A stretch of DNA of 64,000 nt from DP-20 sp036000865 (GCA_036000865.1 DASYUV010000136.1:52351-116350), one strand, 5' to 3'. Counted from the stretch's first letter, positions 8,218-17,443 are shown. Numbers and translations are program-made. The notes: a model not told the origin generated them from the sequence alone.

Positions 8218-9501
8218 TTGGCTTCCACCAACGACATCAAACCAGCATCCCGCTCAGTCGCCACGAATCAGAAAGTCGCCTTCGCGGCGCTCAAGCATCG
8301 CGACTTCCAATGGTTTTTCGTAACGACCATGCTCGCGATGATGGCGGACACCATCGAGCATGTGATCACTTACTGGGTGCTGTTCCAAAAATTTCAGTCG
8401 CCGGTGCTCGCCGGCTTCGCAGTGATTAGCCACTGGACGCCGTTCTTGCTGCTCTCGGTCTATTTCGGCGGTCTCGCTGATCGCTACGACTGCCGCAAAC
8501 TTATCCAGATCGCGCAGATCATGTACATGGTCGTGTCGGCGGCGTGGGCGATTCTATTCTTTACCGATACCATCGAAGTTTGGCACGCGTGTGTCTTGCT
8601 GGTTGTTCATGGCATCGCCGGCGTGTTCTGGACGCCCGCCGAGATCCTGCTGATTCACGATATTGTCGGCGCGGACGATCTGCCCAGCGCGGTGCGGCTC
8701 AATGCGACCAGCCGGCAGCTCGGTATACTGCTCGGTCCGGCCGTCGGCGGCGGTTTGATGCTGGTGCTTGGCGCGCCGACAGGTTTGCTGGTGAACACGC
8801 TGATCTATTTGCCGCTGACTGTTTGGCTCATGATCGTTCCTTACACGGGACACACCCGCGACGGTATGACCGCGCGTCGTGGGCTGCGCTGGCGCGATGC
8901 TCCATCGGTTATTCGCGAAGTCTTCGAAAACCGTCCGATCGTGACGATGATCCTGCTGGGCGGTGCCGCGTCGCTTTTTGTCGGCAATGCGTTTCAAGCG
9001 AACATGCCGGAATTTGCCCATGACCTGGGCACGGAAAAGGCCGACTTCGCCTACAGCGCGCTCCTGGCGGCCAATGCCGCCGGCTCGGTGTTCGGTGGCT
9101 TCGTGCTCGACGGCAAAGCATGGTTACCGCCGACAGTGAAATCCGCGATCACATGCGCGATTCTCTGGTGCGTCACGATGACTGCCTTCGCTTTTGCGAA
9201 GAGTTATCCTTTGTCGCTCGTTCTCTTGTTCATCGCCGGCGCTCTGAATCTATCCTTCTATTCGATCGCCCAAACGATCGTGCAATTGGAAGCGCCGGTG
9301 GCGTTGCGCGGCCGGCTGATCGGGCTCTTCACCTTGTCGGCGTACGGCTTACGTGCATTTAGTGGCGTCACCGTCGGCGTGATCGGCGGTCTGATCGGCA
9401 TTCACTGGTCGCTGGCTTTGAGTTCAATGGCGCTGCTCGCCGTGACCGTGGCTCTGTTCGCGTTCGCTTCATTGGGCTCCAGGGCGGAAGAGCTCAGCTG
9501 A
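8218..9501 (+). CDS. MFS transporter, copy 1 of a tandem triplet
   Basis: A 427-residue, roughly 12-helix major facilitator exporter of the EntS/MFS_3-like group. The loop 2-3 signature is GGLADRYDCRKL (about residues 83-94). It starts at a TTG, and the N-terminal residues align with those of the two downstream paralogues, which supports that start. It shares long near-identical stretches with both (for example FAALKHRDF, EHVITYWVLFQKF, NMPEFAHDLGTEKADFAYSA). No regulator lies beside the triplet. Substrate unknown: drug, siderophore or metabolite efflux are all possible. Confidence 0.92.
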   Translation: MASTNDIKPASRSVATNQKVAFAALKHRDFQWFFVTTMLAMMADTIEHVITYWVLFQKFQSPVLAGFAVISHWTPFLLLSVYFGGLADRYDCRKLIQIAQIMYMVVSAAWAILFFTDTIEVWHACVLLVVHGIAGVFWTPAEILLIHDIVGADDLPSAVRLNATSRQLGILLGPAVGGGLMLVLGAPTGLLVNTLIYLPLTVWLMIVPYTGHTRDGMTARRGLRWRDAPSVIREVFENRPIVTMILLGGAASLFVGNAFQANMPEFAHDLGTEKADFAYSALLAANAAGSVFGGFVLDGKAWLPPTVKSAITCAILWCVTMTAFAFAKSYPLSLVLLFIAGALNLSFYSIAQTIVQLEAPVALRGRLIGLFTLSAYGLRAFSGVTVGVIGGLIGIHWSLALSSMALLAVTVALFAFASLGSRAEELS

Positions 9502-9618
9502 GCGGAAAACTCAGCGACGTCTTTTGTCTGTCAAACTCTGCGGACCCCCAATCGTTTGCCTCGCTGCGGGTTATCCGTTAGTGTCGTCGGTTAACCCCAC
9601 CTGCTTTTGGAGACAACA

Positions 9619-10902
9619 GTGGCATCTGTGAATGACCAAGCCAATCCAACCATGCCCGGTTCGAGTAAAAAAGTCGCCTTTGCCGCGCTGCATCACAAGG
9701 ATTTTCGCGCCTACTTCATCGGCACCGCGTTGGCGATGATGGCGGACAACATCGAGCATGTGATCAGTTACTGGCTGCTTTACCAGAAATTCAAATCGCC
9801 TGTCCTCGCCGGCTTCGCGGTGCTCAGCCACTGGACGCCGTTTTTGCTGTTTGCCGTTTACTTCGGAGCGCTGGCGGATCGTTTCGACTGCCGAAAAGTC
9901 ATACAGGTCGCGCAGATCATGTACATAGGAGTGTCGGCGGCATGGGCGTTCTTGTTCTACACGGACACGATTCAGCTCTGGCATGCCTGCGTCTTGCTGG
10001 TCATTCACGGTATGGCGGGAGTGCTATGGGGCCCTGGCAGCCAACTCTTGATTCACGACATCGTCGGCGCGGAGCACCTTCAAAGCGCCGTGCGGCTCAA
10101 CTCCACGAGTCGACAACTGGGCATCCTTTTTGGCCCTGCAGTGGGCGGCGGACTGATGTTGTTATTGAGTCCGTCGATGGGCTTGGTAGTCAATACGCTC
10201 ATCTATTTGCCTTTGACCATTTGGTTATTGACCGTGCCGTATACGGGCCACAGTCGCGAAGGGGCCGCGCCGGTGCGCCGCGCCCTCGGTTGGCGCGACG
10301 CCTTCGACGTCGTTCGCGAAGTGTCCGGCAACCGGCCGATCATCACCATGGTTGTGCTGGCCGGCTGCGTGTCTTTTTTTGTCGGCACCGCTTTCCAAGC
10401 GACGATGCCGGAGTTCGCGCACGATCTGGGCACCGAGAAAGCAGACTTCGCCTATAGCGCGCTCTTGGGCGCCAATGCCGCCGGCGCCGTGATCGGCGGG
10501 TTCTTGCTCGAGGGCCGCGGTTGGCTTCCGCCGCGGGTCCAAACCGCGATGATCAGCGCGATTCTTTGGTGCGTCGTGATCACCGGATTCGCGTTTTCTT
10601 CGAGCTATTCTTTGTCCTTGTTGCTCTTGTTCACTGCGGGAGTGTTGAACCTGACTTTTTCTTCGATGGGGCAGACGATCGTGCAGCTGCTATCACCGCC
10701 GCACCTCCGTGGTCGTTTGATCGGATTGTTCGCCATGGCCAGCATGGGCCTCAAAGCCTTTAGCGGCCTGACCGTGGGGGTACTGGGCGGACTCATCGGT
10801 GTGCACTGGTCGCTCGCAGCCAGTGCGATGGTCTTGTTGACTGTAACCGTGGTGCTATTTGCTCTCGCTATTCCTGGCCGGCGGCAAGGAGAGTTCAGTT
10901 AA
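9619..10902 (+). CDS. MFS transporter, copy 2 of a tandem triplet
   Basis: Paralogue of the preceding transporter, 427 residues from the GTG at 9619. I prefer this start over an upstream TTG at 9607 because GGAG lies 6 bases before the GTG and the resulting length equals copy 1. It has the loop 2-3 motif GALADRFDCRKV and the shared MPEFAHDLGTEKADFAYSAL segment. By eye it is closer to copy 1 than to copy 3. The 117-base gap after copy 1 shows no terminator, so co-transcription is possible. Confidence 0.92.
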   Translation: MASVNDQANPTMPGSSKKVAFAALHHKDFRAYFIGTALAMMADNIEHVISYWLLYQKFKSPVLAGFAVLSHWTPFLLFAVYFGALADRFDCRKVIQVAQIMYIGVSAAWAFLFYTDTIQLWHACVLLVIHGMAGVLWGPGSQLLIHDIVGAEHLQSAVRLNSTSRQLGILFGPAVGGGLMLLLSPSMGLVVNTLIYLPLTIWLLTVPYTGHSREGAAPVRRALGWRDAFDVVREVSGNRPIITMVVLAGCVSFFVGTAFQATMPEFAHDLGTEKADFAYSALLGANAAGAVIGGFLLEGRGWLPPRVQTAMISAILWCVVITGFAFSSSYSLSLLLLFTAGVLNLTFSSMGQTIVQLLSPPHLRGRLIGLFAMASMGLKAFSGLTVGVLGGLIGVHWSLAASAMVLLTVTVVLFALAIPGRRQGEFS

Positions 10903-11060
10903 AAGGCAAAGCGCTAAGAGCAGAGAGCCAAGCGCAAAAGGGCAGCGGAATAAGACAAAAGCAAAATTAAAAAGGAAAAATGCCAAAGGAAAAAATTTCC
11001 GAGAGATCACTGCTCTAGTCCGCGAACGTCTTTATCCTCTCATAGGTTGCACGAGCACGC

Positions 11061-12350
11061 ATGGCCGCAAAACCGATTTCTTCGAGTATCGATTCAGCGT
11101 TAAACCTCGAGCGAAAAGTTGCTTTCGCAGCGCTGCACCATCGCGACTATCGGAGATATTTTTTCGTGATCATGTTGTCGCAAATGGGCGACAACATCGA
11201 GCATGTGATCAGTTATTGGCTGCTCTATCAGAAATTTCACTCGCCCGTGCTGGCCGGCTTCGCCGTGATTAGCCATTGGACGCCATTCTTGTTTTTTGCC
11301 GTCTACTTTGGCGCACTCGCCGATCGGCACGACTGCCGGCGCGTAATCCAGGCTGCTCAGCTCATGTACGCTAGCGTGTCGCTTACCTGGGCGATTTTGT
11401 TTCTCACCGACACGATTCAAGTATGGCACGCCTGTGTTCTCTTGGTGATACACGGCATGGCCGGGGTGCTGGGGAGCCCCGGTAGCCAACTTATCATTCA
11501 TGACATCGTCGGGCGCGAATACTTGCAAAGCGCGGTCAGGCTCAATTCAACGGGACGCAATATCGCGGTGCTTATCGGACCGGCGGTAGGCGGGGCAACG
11601 ATGCTTCTTTTCGGGGCCCCGGCGGGGCTTTTTATCAACGTGTTTATGTACGTGCCGATGATCGTCTTCATGTTTATCCTGCCCTATACCGGCCATGGCC
11701 GCGACGACGCGGGAAGCGGTAGAGCGCCGCGATTTAGCTTCGGCGGCGCGCTGAAATTGATGCGCGAGACGGCCGCGAATCCGACAATTCTTTCCATGAT
11801 TCTTCTAGGTGGGGCGACATCGCTGCTTGTGGGCAACGCCTTCCAGGCTCAAATGCCGGAATTCGCCCATGACTTCGGACACGAAAAACAAGACTTGGCC
11901 TATAGTATTTTACTCGGCGCCAATGCCGGTGGAGCCGCGATCGGCGGCTTGTTATTGGAAGGCACCGGCATGCTGCGGCCGAACGCGCGCAACGCGGCGA
12001 TTTGTTCGATCCTCTGGTGTCTGGCGATCGTCGGTTTTGCGGCGTCCTCGAATTATGTGCTGGCGGTGGCGTTGCTATTCTGCGCCGGGCTGCTCAATTT
12101 AACGTTTCTTTCGATGGCGCAAACTCTCGTGCAACTACAGGCACCGACCCAACTACGCGGGCGCTTGATCGGTTTGTTTAACATGTCGAACAATGGCTTG
12201 CGGGCCTTCAGCGGCGTGACCGTCGGCGTCGTTGGCGGACTGATCGGCGTGCACTGGTCGTTGGCGCTGAGCGCAATGGTATTACTGGCGGTGACGGGTG
12301 CGTTGTTTGCGTTGGTTATTCCCGGACGGGGTAGCGAACCGGTAAACTGA
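11061..12350 (+). CDS. MFS transporter, copy 3 of a tandem triplet
   Basis: Third paralogue (429 residues), more diverged: it has GHEKQDLAYSILLGANAGG where copies 1-2 have GTEKADFAYSA, and a longer glycine-rich cytoplasmic loop after helix 6. Loop 2-3 motif GALADRHDCRRV. It is separated from copy 2 by 158 bases that are unusually A-rich and purine-rich on the plus strand (about 10907-10990) and seem non-coding. The ribosome binding site is weak, but the ATG at 11061 aligns with the N-termini of the other copies. Confidence 0.92.
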   Translation: MAAKPISSSIDSALNLERKVAFAALHHRDYRRYFFVIMLSQMGDNIEHVISYWLLYQKFHSPVLAGFAVISHWTPFLFFAVYFGALADRHDCRRVIQAAQLMYASVSLTWAILFLTDTIQVWHACVLLVIHGMAGVLGSPGSQLIIHDIVGREYLQSAVRLNSTGRNIAVLIGPAVGGATMLLFGAPAGLFINVFMYVPMIVFMFILPYTGHGRDDAGSGRAPRFSFGGALKLMRETAANPTILSMILLGGATSLLVGNAFQAQMPEFAHDFGHEKQDLAYSILLGANAGGAAIGGLLLEGTGMLRPNARNAAICSILWCLAIVGFAASSNYVLAVALLFCAGLLNLTFLSMAQTLVQLQAPTQLRGRLIGLFNMSNNGLRAFSGVTVGVVGGLIGVHWSLALSAMVLLAVTGALFALVIPGRGSEPVN

Positions 12351-12428
12351 TCTCGTAATTTTTACAAGACGAAGGTCAGAGAAATTGTTCTTGGTTAGAT
12401 TCTTCCCTTCGAGCTGATTATTTGATAG

Positions 12429-13409
12429 CTAACCTACCGCTTGACGGCGCTTCCTTTCCGCTCCGGTCTCGGCGCTGCGAAATTCATTCCGCTTCAATAC
12501 ACCGTAGCTGCCGAGCAGCTGCTTTTGCTCCGCCTCGGAAATTCCGAGCTGTGGGCGGCGGACCTTCGCTGTTTTGATCAGCCCATCGTGTTGGAGAACC
12601 ACTTTGATGCGCGCCACGGCCTCGACGATCGGTTCGCTGAAGACCAGTTCTTTGACCGATTCCAGTTCGCGCTGGATCGCCGCGGCTTCGTCGAATTTTC
12701 CGGCGCGCCCGGCGATGTCCATGGCGCCCCATTTTTCCGTTGCGACGTTGGCCACGCCGATCAGCGCGCCGTTGGCGCCGAGCTGATAGCTCTCGGCGAC
12801 GAAGCGGTCGTTGCCGGTGAGCACACGCATAGGGGCTTTGTCGCGCTTGAGCGCCTGAATTGTTTCAGTGAACAGATTGATGTCGAACGACGCTTCTTTG
12901 AAAGCGACGACATTCTCCAGACGCGCGATACGGCAAACGGTTTCAGCGGCGTAGTAATAGCTTTTGACCGGCACCTGGAAAAGCACGATGGGCAACTTCG
13001 TTTCGCGCGCGAGATCCTCGAAGAAACGGACTTTCAGATTGGGATCGACTTTTCCCCAGGCGAAAAGTAGCGGCGGAAAAATCATCACGCCGTCGACGGG
13101 CAGCTTTTCCAGATCGCGCATCAGGCTGATCGCTTCGTCCGTTGACTGCGGTGCGATGGTGGCGATATGCACTTTGCCGGCGTCGCGTGCAGCCTTGCCG
13201 GAAACTTCATATACACGACGCTTTTCTTGAGTGCTCAGCACCGGGCTTTCACCGATGCGCGCGCAGGAAACCAGGCCGGCCACGCTGGGGGTAGATGACA
13301 GATGTTGGGTTAGGCGGGTAAGACTTTCTAGATCGAGAGTGCCCGAACTTTCGAATGGCGTTACGTGGGGAATGAAAAGACCGCTGAAACGTTCGTGAAG
13401 CGTTGTCAT
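12429..13409 (-). CDS. DapA-family lyase (dihydrodipicolinate synthase/NAL superfamily), divergent
   Basis: A 326-residue TIM-barrel aldolase of the class that forms a Schiff base with a 2-oxo acid; the lysine is K171 in VVAFKEAS. The start at 13409 follows GGAGGA with good spacing; a longer frame to 13499 lacks a site. Two usual DapA features are altered: the GTTGE-type loop reads CARIGES, and the catalytic tyrosine of the Y-N-x-P motif is replaced by phenylalanine (LFQVP, F144). This argues against lysine biosynthesis and for another aldolase or dehydratase reaction in catabolism (inference). Divergent from the rhodanese gene with a 123-base shared upstream region. Confidence 0.88.
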   Translation of the reverse strand: MTTLHERFSGLFIPHVTPFESSGTLDLESLTRLTQHLSSTPSVAGLVSCARIGESPVLSTQEKRRVYEVSGKAARDAGKVHIATIAPQSTDEAISLMRDLEKLPVDGVMIFPPLLFAWGKVDPNLKVRFFEDLARETKLPIVLFQVPVKSYYYAAETVCRIARLENVVAFKEASFDINLFTETIQALKRDKAPMRVLTGNDRFVAESYQLGANGALIGVANVATEKWGAMDIAGRAGKFDEAAAIQRELESVKELVFSEPIVEAVARIKVVLQHDGLIKTAKVRRPQLGISEAEQKQLLGSYGVLKRNEFRSAETGAERKRRQAVG

Positions 13410-13532
13410 AAAGTCCTCCGGATCTCGATGCCCGCTCAATACACTTGAATTTGCCGCTGGCATAAGTAGAACAGATCTCGTCGGTAGTGCAAGGCGCACA
13501 CCAAGAGGGTCCGCGATTTGGAGCGAAACGTT

Positions 13533-15101
13533 ATGAGTACTCTAATATCGTGCCGCGGAGTTGACGCCCTGATGACGTCTGATGGGTTGTTCGCGGTGTT
13601 CGATGTCCGCGAGCGTGGCGAATACAACGAACGCCAGATTCCTAGCACGACGTCATTGCCGCGCAGCCAGATCGAATTTCGGATCAGCCAACTGGTGCCG
13701 AATCCCACAGTGCCGATCGTTGTCTACGATGAAGGCGAGATTCGATCGTCTCTCGCGGCGAAAACCTTAGCTCAACTCGGCTATGCGCAAGTGTCAATTC
13801 TCGACGGCGGACTGACTGGGTGGCGGAAAGACGGCCGGACAACGGTTAGCGGAGTGAATGTGTCGAGCAAGGCTTTCGGCGAGAGAGTTCATCATGAACG
13901 GAGTATTCCGGACATATCGCCTGAGGAACTGAAAGCTTTACAGGCACGCTCGGCCAGTTTGGTCGTCCTGGACGTTCGCACGCCGGAAGAGTACGGCAGA
14001 TTCTGTATTCCGAACGGAGTGAACGTTCCAGGCGGAGATTTGATTCTATGGGCGGAAGAGTTGAAACAAAGGCCTGATACCGCCGTAGTGATTAACTGCG
14101 CCGGGCGAACCCGGAGCATCATCGGTACGGCGGCGCTGCGCCGGCTGGGTTTGACGAACGTTCGCGCCCTCAAAAACGGCACGATGGGCTGGGTGCTCGC
14201 GGGTCTAGAGCTAGAAACAAGACCGCAGCGGAAGTCGCCGCCTGCGCCGCCGGTAAGCCGGGAAAAAGCCGTGGCTCTCGCGGCGAGAGTCGCGGCGGAA
14301 GAAAAAATTCCGTGGATTTCAATGCGGCAGGCTTCGAGTACGCTCGCAAGCATGAATAATGGCGTCACTTATTTGATCGACGTGCGTTCGGAAAGCGAGT
14401 ACGAAGCGGGCCATATTTTAGGATCGATAAACGTCCCCGGCGGACAAGCCGTGCAGCGCGCCGATGATTTTGTCGCCGTGAGAAACGCCCAGATCATTTT
14501 CATCAGCAATGAATCTGCACGAGCCGTGATGGCGGCCTACTGGTATCGGCAGATGGGATTCCCAAATGTTTCGGTCCTGGAGGGCGGGCTACGCGCTTGG
14601 TCAAAACACGGTGAGAATGTCGCTAAAGGCGCTATGCGTAACGAGCCGTTGGGGTTTGAAGCGGCAAAGCGAACGGCGCGCTATGTCGATGCGCAAACGC
14701 TCCATCGCGGACAGAACGATTCCTCAACGTTGATTATCGACGTCGGCACAAGCCTCGAGTTCGAATCGGCTCATGTGCGCGGCGCTAAGTGGATTTCTCG
14801 CGGCTGGATTGACATCAAACTAAAGGGATTTTTTCCTGATCAGAATCGGCGTATCGTTCTGAGCTGTCCCGATGGTCGACAATCGACGCTTGCCGCGCGT
14901 TCGCTAACCGAGATCGGTTATACGAATGTCTCGGTGCTCGACGGCGGAGTTCGTGGGTGGTCGGCGGCAGGTTTACCAACGGAAACAGGACTCGACGCGT
15001 GCCTGGTCGAGCCTAACGATGTCGTTTTGTCGCCGTCGGTGCGCGGTAATAAAGAGGACATGCAGTGCTATTTGGAGTGGGAACTCAAGTTAGGACGGTA
15101 G
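13533..15101 (+). CDS. four-domain rhodanese-like sulfurtransferase
   Basis: A 522-residue protein made of four tandem rhodanese domains (about residues 1-105, 125-220, 255-365 and 385-480). The persulfide cysteine is present in domain 2 (VVINCAGRTRS, near C189) and domain 4 (IVLSCPDGRQS, near C446) but absent in domain 1 (VVYDEGEIRS) and domain 3 (IFISNESARA). Catalytic and non-catalytic units therefore alternate, as though a classical inactive-active pair had been duplicated. GGAG lies 9 bases before the ATG. No signal peptide, so cytoplasmic. The gene is convergent with a cysteine-dioxygenase-like gene only 12 bases away, hinting at sulfur-amino-acid or thiol metabolism (inference). Confidence 0.93.
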   Translation: MSTLISCRGVDALMTSDGLFAVFDVRERGEYNERQIPSTTSLPRSQIEFRISQLVPNPTVPIVVYDEGEIRSSLAAKTLAQLGYAQVSILDGGLTGWRKDGRTTVSGVNVSSKAFGERVHHERSIPDISPEELKALQARSASLVVLDVRTPEEYGRFCIPNGVNVPGGDLILWAEELKQRPDTAVVINCAGRTRSIIGTAALRRLGLTNVRALKNGTMGWVLAGLELETRPQRKSPPAPPVSREKAVALAARVAAEEKIPWISMRQASSTLASMNNGVTYLIDVRSESEYEAGHILGSINVPGGQAVQRADDFVAVRNAQIIFISNESARAVMAAYWYRQMGFPNVSVLEGGLRAWSKHGENVAKGAMRNEPLGFEAAKRTARYVDAQTLHRGQNDSSTLIIDVGTSLEFESAHVRGAKWISRGWIDIKLKGFFPDQNRRIVLSCPDGRQSTLAARSLTEIGYTNVSVLDGGVRGWSAAGLPTETGLDACLVEPNDVVLSPSVRGNKEDMQCYLEWELKLGR

Positions 15102-15113
15102 CCGGCGAGCGCG

Positions 15114-15680
15114 TCAGCAGTTGTCGTACTTTGGACTGGCGAAGATTTTCGCGGTTTTCGTTGCGAGGTCGAAGCGCAGCCGCGGCATGTCCGTGAGATC
15201 CTTGCCGTAGACGTGAATCTCCACGGTGTCGCGGTCACTTACATTGTTCATCTCGTGAATGTCGTCGTTAGGCGAGACCAAGCAAGAAACCATTCCCGCT
15301 TTGTTCTTTAATACACCCGTAACTTCAAGCTCGGCCCAACCGTTATGCGAGCCGTCGTCTTTCCTGCAAAACCGCGTCTCCTGGATCTCGTTTTCCACCA
15401 CACCGACCATTCCCCAGGTGTCGTGATTGTGCGCCTTGGCATTATCACCCGGACCCCAGACCACCGAAGAGATATTAAACAGCGGCGCGCGATGAAGCAT
15501 GTAACGGCCGTATGCGGTGGCGCCTCTTTTTTTGAATTTGGCATCGATGCAATCCCGTTGGCACACCAGCTTGGCGAGTAACGGCTTCGCCGCGGCGATG
15601 ATATTCTCCTGAGACATTTCAGCACGCGTAATGCGATCGAGATCCCGGATGAAGTCGTGGAGTGAGTACGGATCAGCCAT
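15114..15680 (-). CDS. cysteine-dioxygenase-type cupin (thiol dioxygenase)
   Basis: A 188-residue single-domain cupin of the CDO_I family, expected to add O2 to a thiol such as cysteine or 3-mercaptopropionate at a mononuclear Fe(II). Metal ligands are visible: H84 and H86 in AKAHNHDTWG and H142 in NDDIHEMNN. The tyrosine of the mammalian Cys-Tyr cofactor is not recognisable. The gene begins 9 bases after the stop of the upstream UspA gene, suggesting one transcript. Substrate not determinable; 3-mercaptopropionate dioxygenase is a real alternative. Confidence 0.87.
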   Translation of the reverse strand: MADPYSLHDFIRDLDRITRAEMSQENIIAAAKPLLAKLVCQRDCIDAKFKKRGATAYGRYMLHRAPLFNISSVVWGPGDNAKAHNHDTWGMVGVVENEIQETRFCRKDDGSHNGWAELEVTGVLKNKAGMVSCLVSPNDDIHEMNNVSDRDTVEIHVYGKDLTDMPRLRFDLATKTAKIFASPKYDNC

Positions 15681-15689
15681 TGCTGCGGG

Positions 15690-16136
15690 TCATTTCCCGC
15701 GAACGGTGACGACGGGGCAGGTCGCCAGCGCAATGACCTTGCCGGCGACGCTGCCCATGAATAGCTTCGATAAGCCGGTGCGACCATGAGTGCCGATGAC
15801 GATCATGTCGGCTTTCTTGCTCTTCGCGGCTTTGACGATTTGATCGTGGGCCGAGCCCTTCAAAATAAGACCCTGAGCTTTGATGTTCGATTTCTTTAGC
15901 CGTCGTATGAGCTTCGACATCGACGCCTCGGAGTCCCGTTTGGCCATGTCTTCCAGCTTTATGTAAATTTCCTCGCCGCCGAACTCATCACCGGCAACGT
16001 AGGGCGTCGGTTCGATGACATGGACGATTAGGAGCTCGGCGCGGTTTTGCTTAGCCTGCTTGACGGCCTCGTTCAGCGCACGAGCCGACGCTTTTGAAAA
16101 ATCAGTCGCGTGAAGGATTCTCCTTGTGCCTGCCAA
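15690..16136 (-). CDS. universal stress protein, UspA family
   Basis: A 148-residue single Usp domain. The ATP-binding signature G-x2-G-x9-G-S is complete (GTHGRTGLSKLFMGS, about residues 115-129), so it is probably an ATP-binding UspFG-type protein. It starts at TTG with AGGAG 7 bases upstream. It is followed 9 bases later by the thiol dioxygenase gene. Role in stress or energy-limitation response is inferred from the family only. Confidence 0.93.
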   Translation of the reverse strand: MAGTRRILHATDFSKASARALNEAVKQAKQNRAELLIVHVIEPTPYVAGDEFGGEEIYIKLEDMAKRDSEASMSKLIRRLKKSNIKAQGLILKGSAHDQIVKAAKSKKADMIVIGTHGRTGLSKLFMGSVAGKVIALATCPVVTVRGK

Positions 16137-16179
16137 GTTGCGACTCCTAATTTAACGCTCGTCTGTTCTTGGTTATTCT

Positions 16180-17232
16180 TTACGCGGCTTTCTTCTCCAC
16201 TCGCGGCAATTTGGACGCGTCGATATTATACAGCCGGGAGACGTTACCGCAGACGACTTTTCGCTGGGTTTCCGGCGATAGATGACCAAGGTCGCGTTCG
16301 ATGATTTTTCGTGAGTTGGGCCAGGTCGAGTTCGGATGCGGGAAGTCGTTCGACCACATAATGTTGTCCTCGCCCCAATATTTCAGATTTTCGCCGCAGA
16401 CATGATCGTTGAAGAAGCAGGCGTAGATCTGCTCTTTGACGAAGCTACTCGGATTGCGCGTGAACGGCGGCGGGTTTTGTTTCTTGAAGCGATTGTAATA
16501 ATAGTCCCACTGCTGAAACATCCAGGGCATCCAGCCGCTCTCGTTTTCCACCGAGACGATCTTAAGCTTTGGATTTCTTTCGAGGACGCCGTAAAATACA
16601 AACTCGAAAAGCGCGTTGGCGATATCCATTAATTTGAGATTCACACTGCCGCGGTAGCGCTCCACACCTTTTCTGTTTTTATCCTTGTTGTAGCTGTGAC
16701 CCGTTAGAATATGCAGGCTCACCGGAGTATCGAGATCCTGACACGCGGCCCAGAACTTATCGTAGTGGCTGGAGTGGAAGGGGAGATCCGGATGGGGCGC
16801 CTGCCAAATGATCGCGCCTTTCAGTCCGGCTTTGTGGCATCGCTCGAGTTCTTTGATGCCGTTATCGATGTTGTAGACAGGAATGGCCGGAATGCCAATG
16901 AGCCGATTGGTATTGACGCTGCAATAGTCGATAAGCCAGTCATTGTAGACGCGAAAGCAAGCTTCCTGCAGACCGGCATCATCGAGAGCGAAGAGATCGA
17001 GCATCAAGGTCGGATAAAGCACTTCAGCGCTGAGACCGTCGGCTTCCATCTCTTTCATTCTCGCGTGTGGGTCCCAGCCGCCGGCGTGTTGTTGGAAACC
17101 CTCGCCGACCTGGTGGGGCGGGAATAGCGGCGCCGTTTCGCGGTATTTTTCCGGAACGCCGTTTTTCCAAAGATCCACTGGTTCCATGACATGGGAATCG
17201 GATGAAATGATGAGGTCGCTGGCTATGGCCAT
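16180..17232 (-). CDS. amidohydrolase-2 family metal-dependent hydrolase/decarboxylase
   Basis: A 350-residue TIM-barrel protein of the ACMSD / gamma-resorcylate decarboxylase superfamily. The N-terminal metal motif reads SSDSHVMEP instead of D-x-H-x-H, so the second histidine is replaced and a nearby Glu may serve. The C-terminal active-site segment is IMWSNDFPHPNSTWP, with the catalytic Asp near residue 308. GGAGGA precedes the ATG. It is a single gene with no obvious operon partner. It may decarboxylate or hydrolyse an aromatic or heterocyclic acid; the substrate is unknown. Confidence 0.9.
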   Translation of the reverse strand: MAIASDLIISSDSHVMEPVDLWKNGVPEKYRETAPLFPPHQVGEGFQQHAGGWDPHARMKEMEADGLSAEVLYPTLMLDLFALDDAGLQEACFRVYNDWLIDYCSVNTNRLIGIPAIPVYNIDNGIKELERCHKAGLKGAIIWQAPHPDLPFHSSHYDKFWAACQDLDTPVSLHILTGHSYNKDKNRKGVERYRGSVNLKLMDIANALFEFVFYGVLERNPKLKIVSVENESGWMPWMFQQWDYYYNRFKKQNPPPFTRNPSSFVKEQIYACFFNDHVCGENLKYWGEDNIMWSNDFPHPNSTWPNSRKIIERDLGHLSPETQRKVVCGNVSRLYNIDASKLPRVEKKAA

Positions 17233-17346
17233 TGGTTGTTCCTCCTTAAATCGTTAGTCGTTTACAGATTCGCAATTTTAACTGTACCTTAATCGATAGG
17301 TAGCGCGCCTGTCAATTAGCTGGCGAGGCACGAGTTAGACGATGGA

Positions 17347-17440
17347 AGATTTCTCGCTTTGCTCGAAATGACGAAACGCCGACTGTCATCTCGAACCCTT
17401 CGGAAATACTCAGGGTAAACTCCGTGAGAGATCCTTCCTC
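17347..17440. repeat. inverted pair of GTCATTTCGA-type dispersed repeats
   Basis: Left arm at 17347-17372 and right arm at about 17384-17440 are imperfect reverse complements (each reads outward toward GTCATTTCGA/GTCATCTCGA, with AGATCC/AGATTT flanks). Related units occur at about 19835-19930 and 35949-35980. The type is common in intergenic regions of many bacteria; function unknown. Confidence 0.6.
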
Positions 17441-17443
17441 TTA

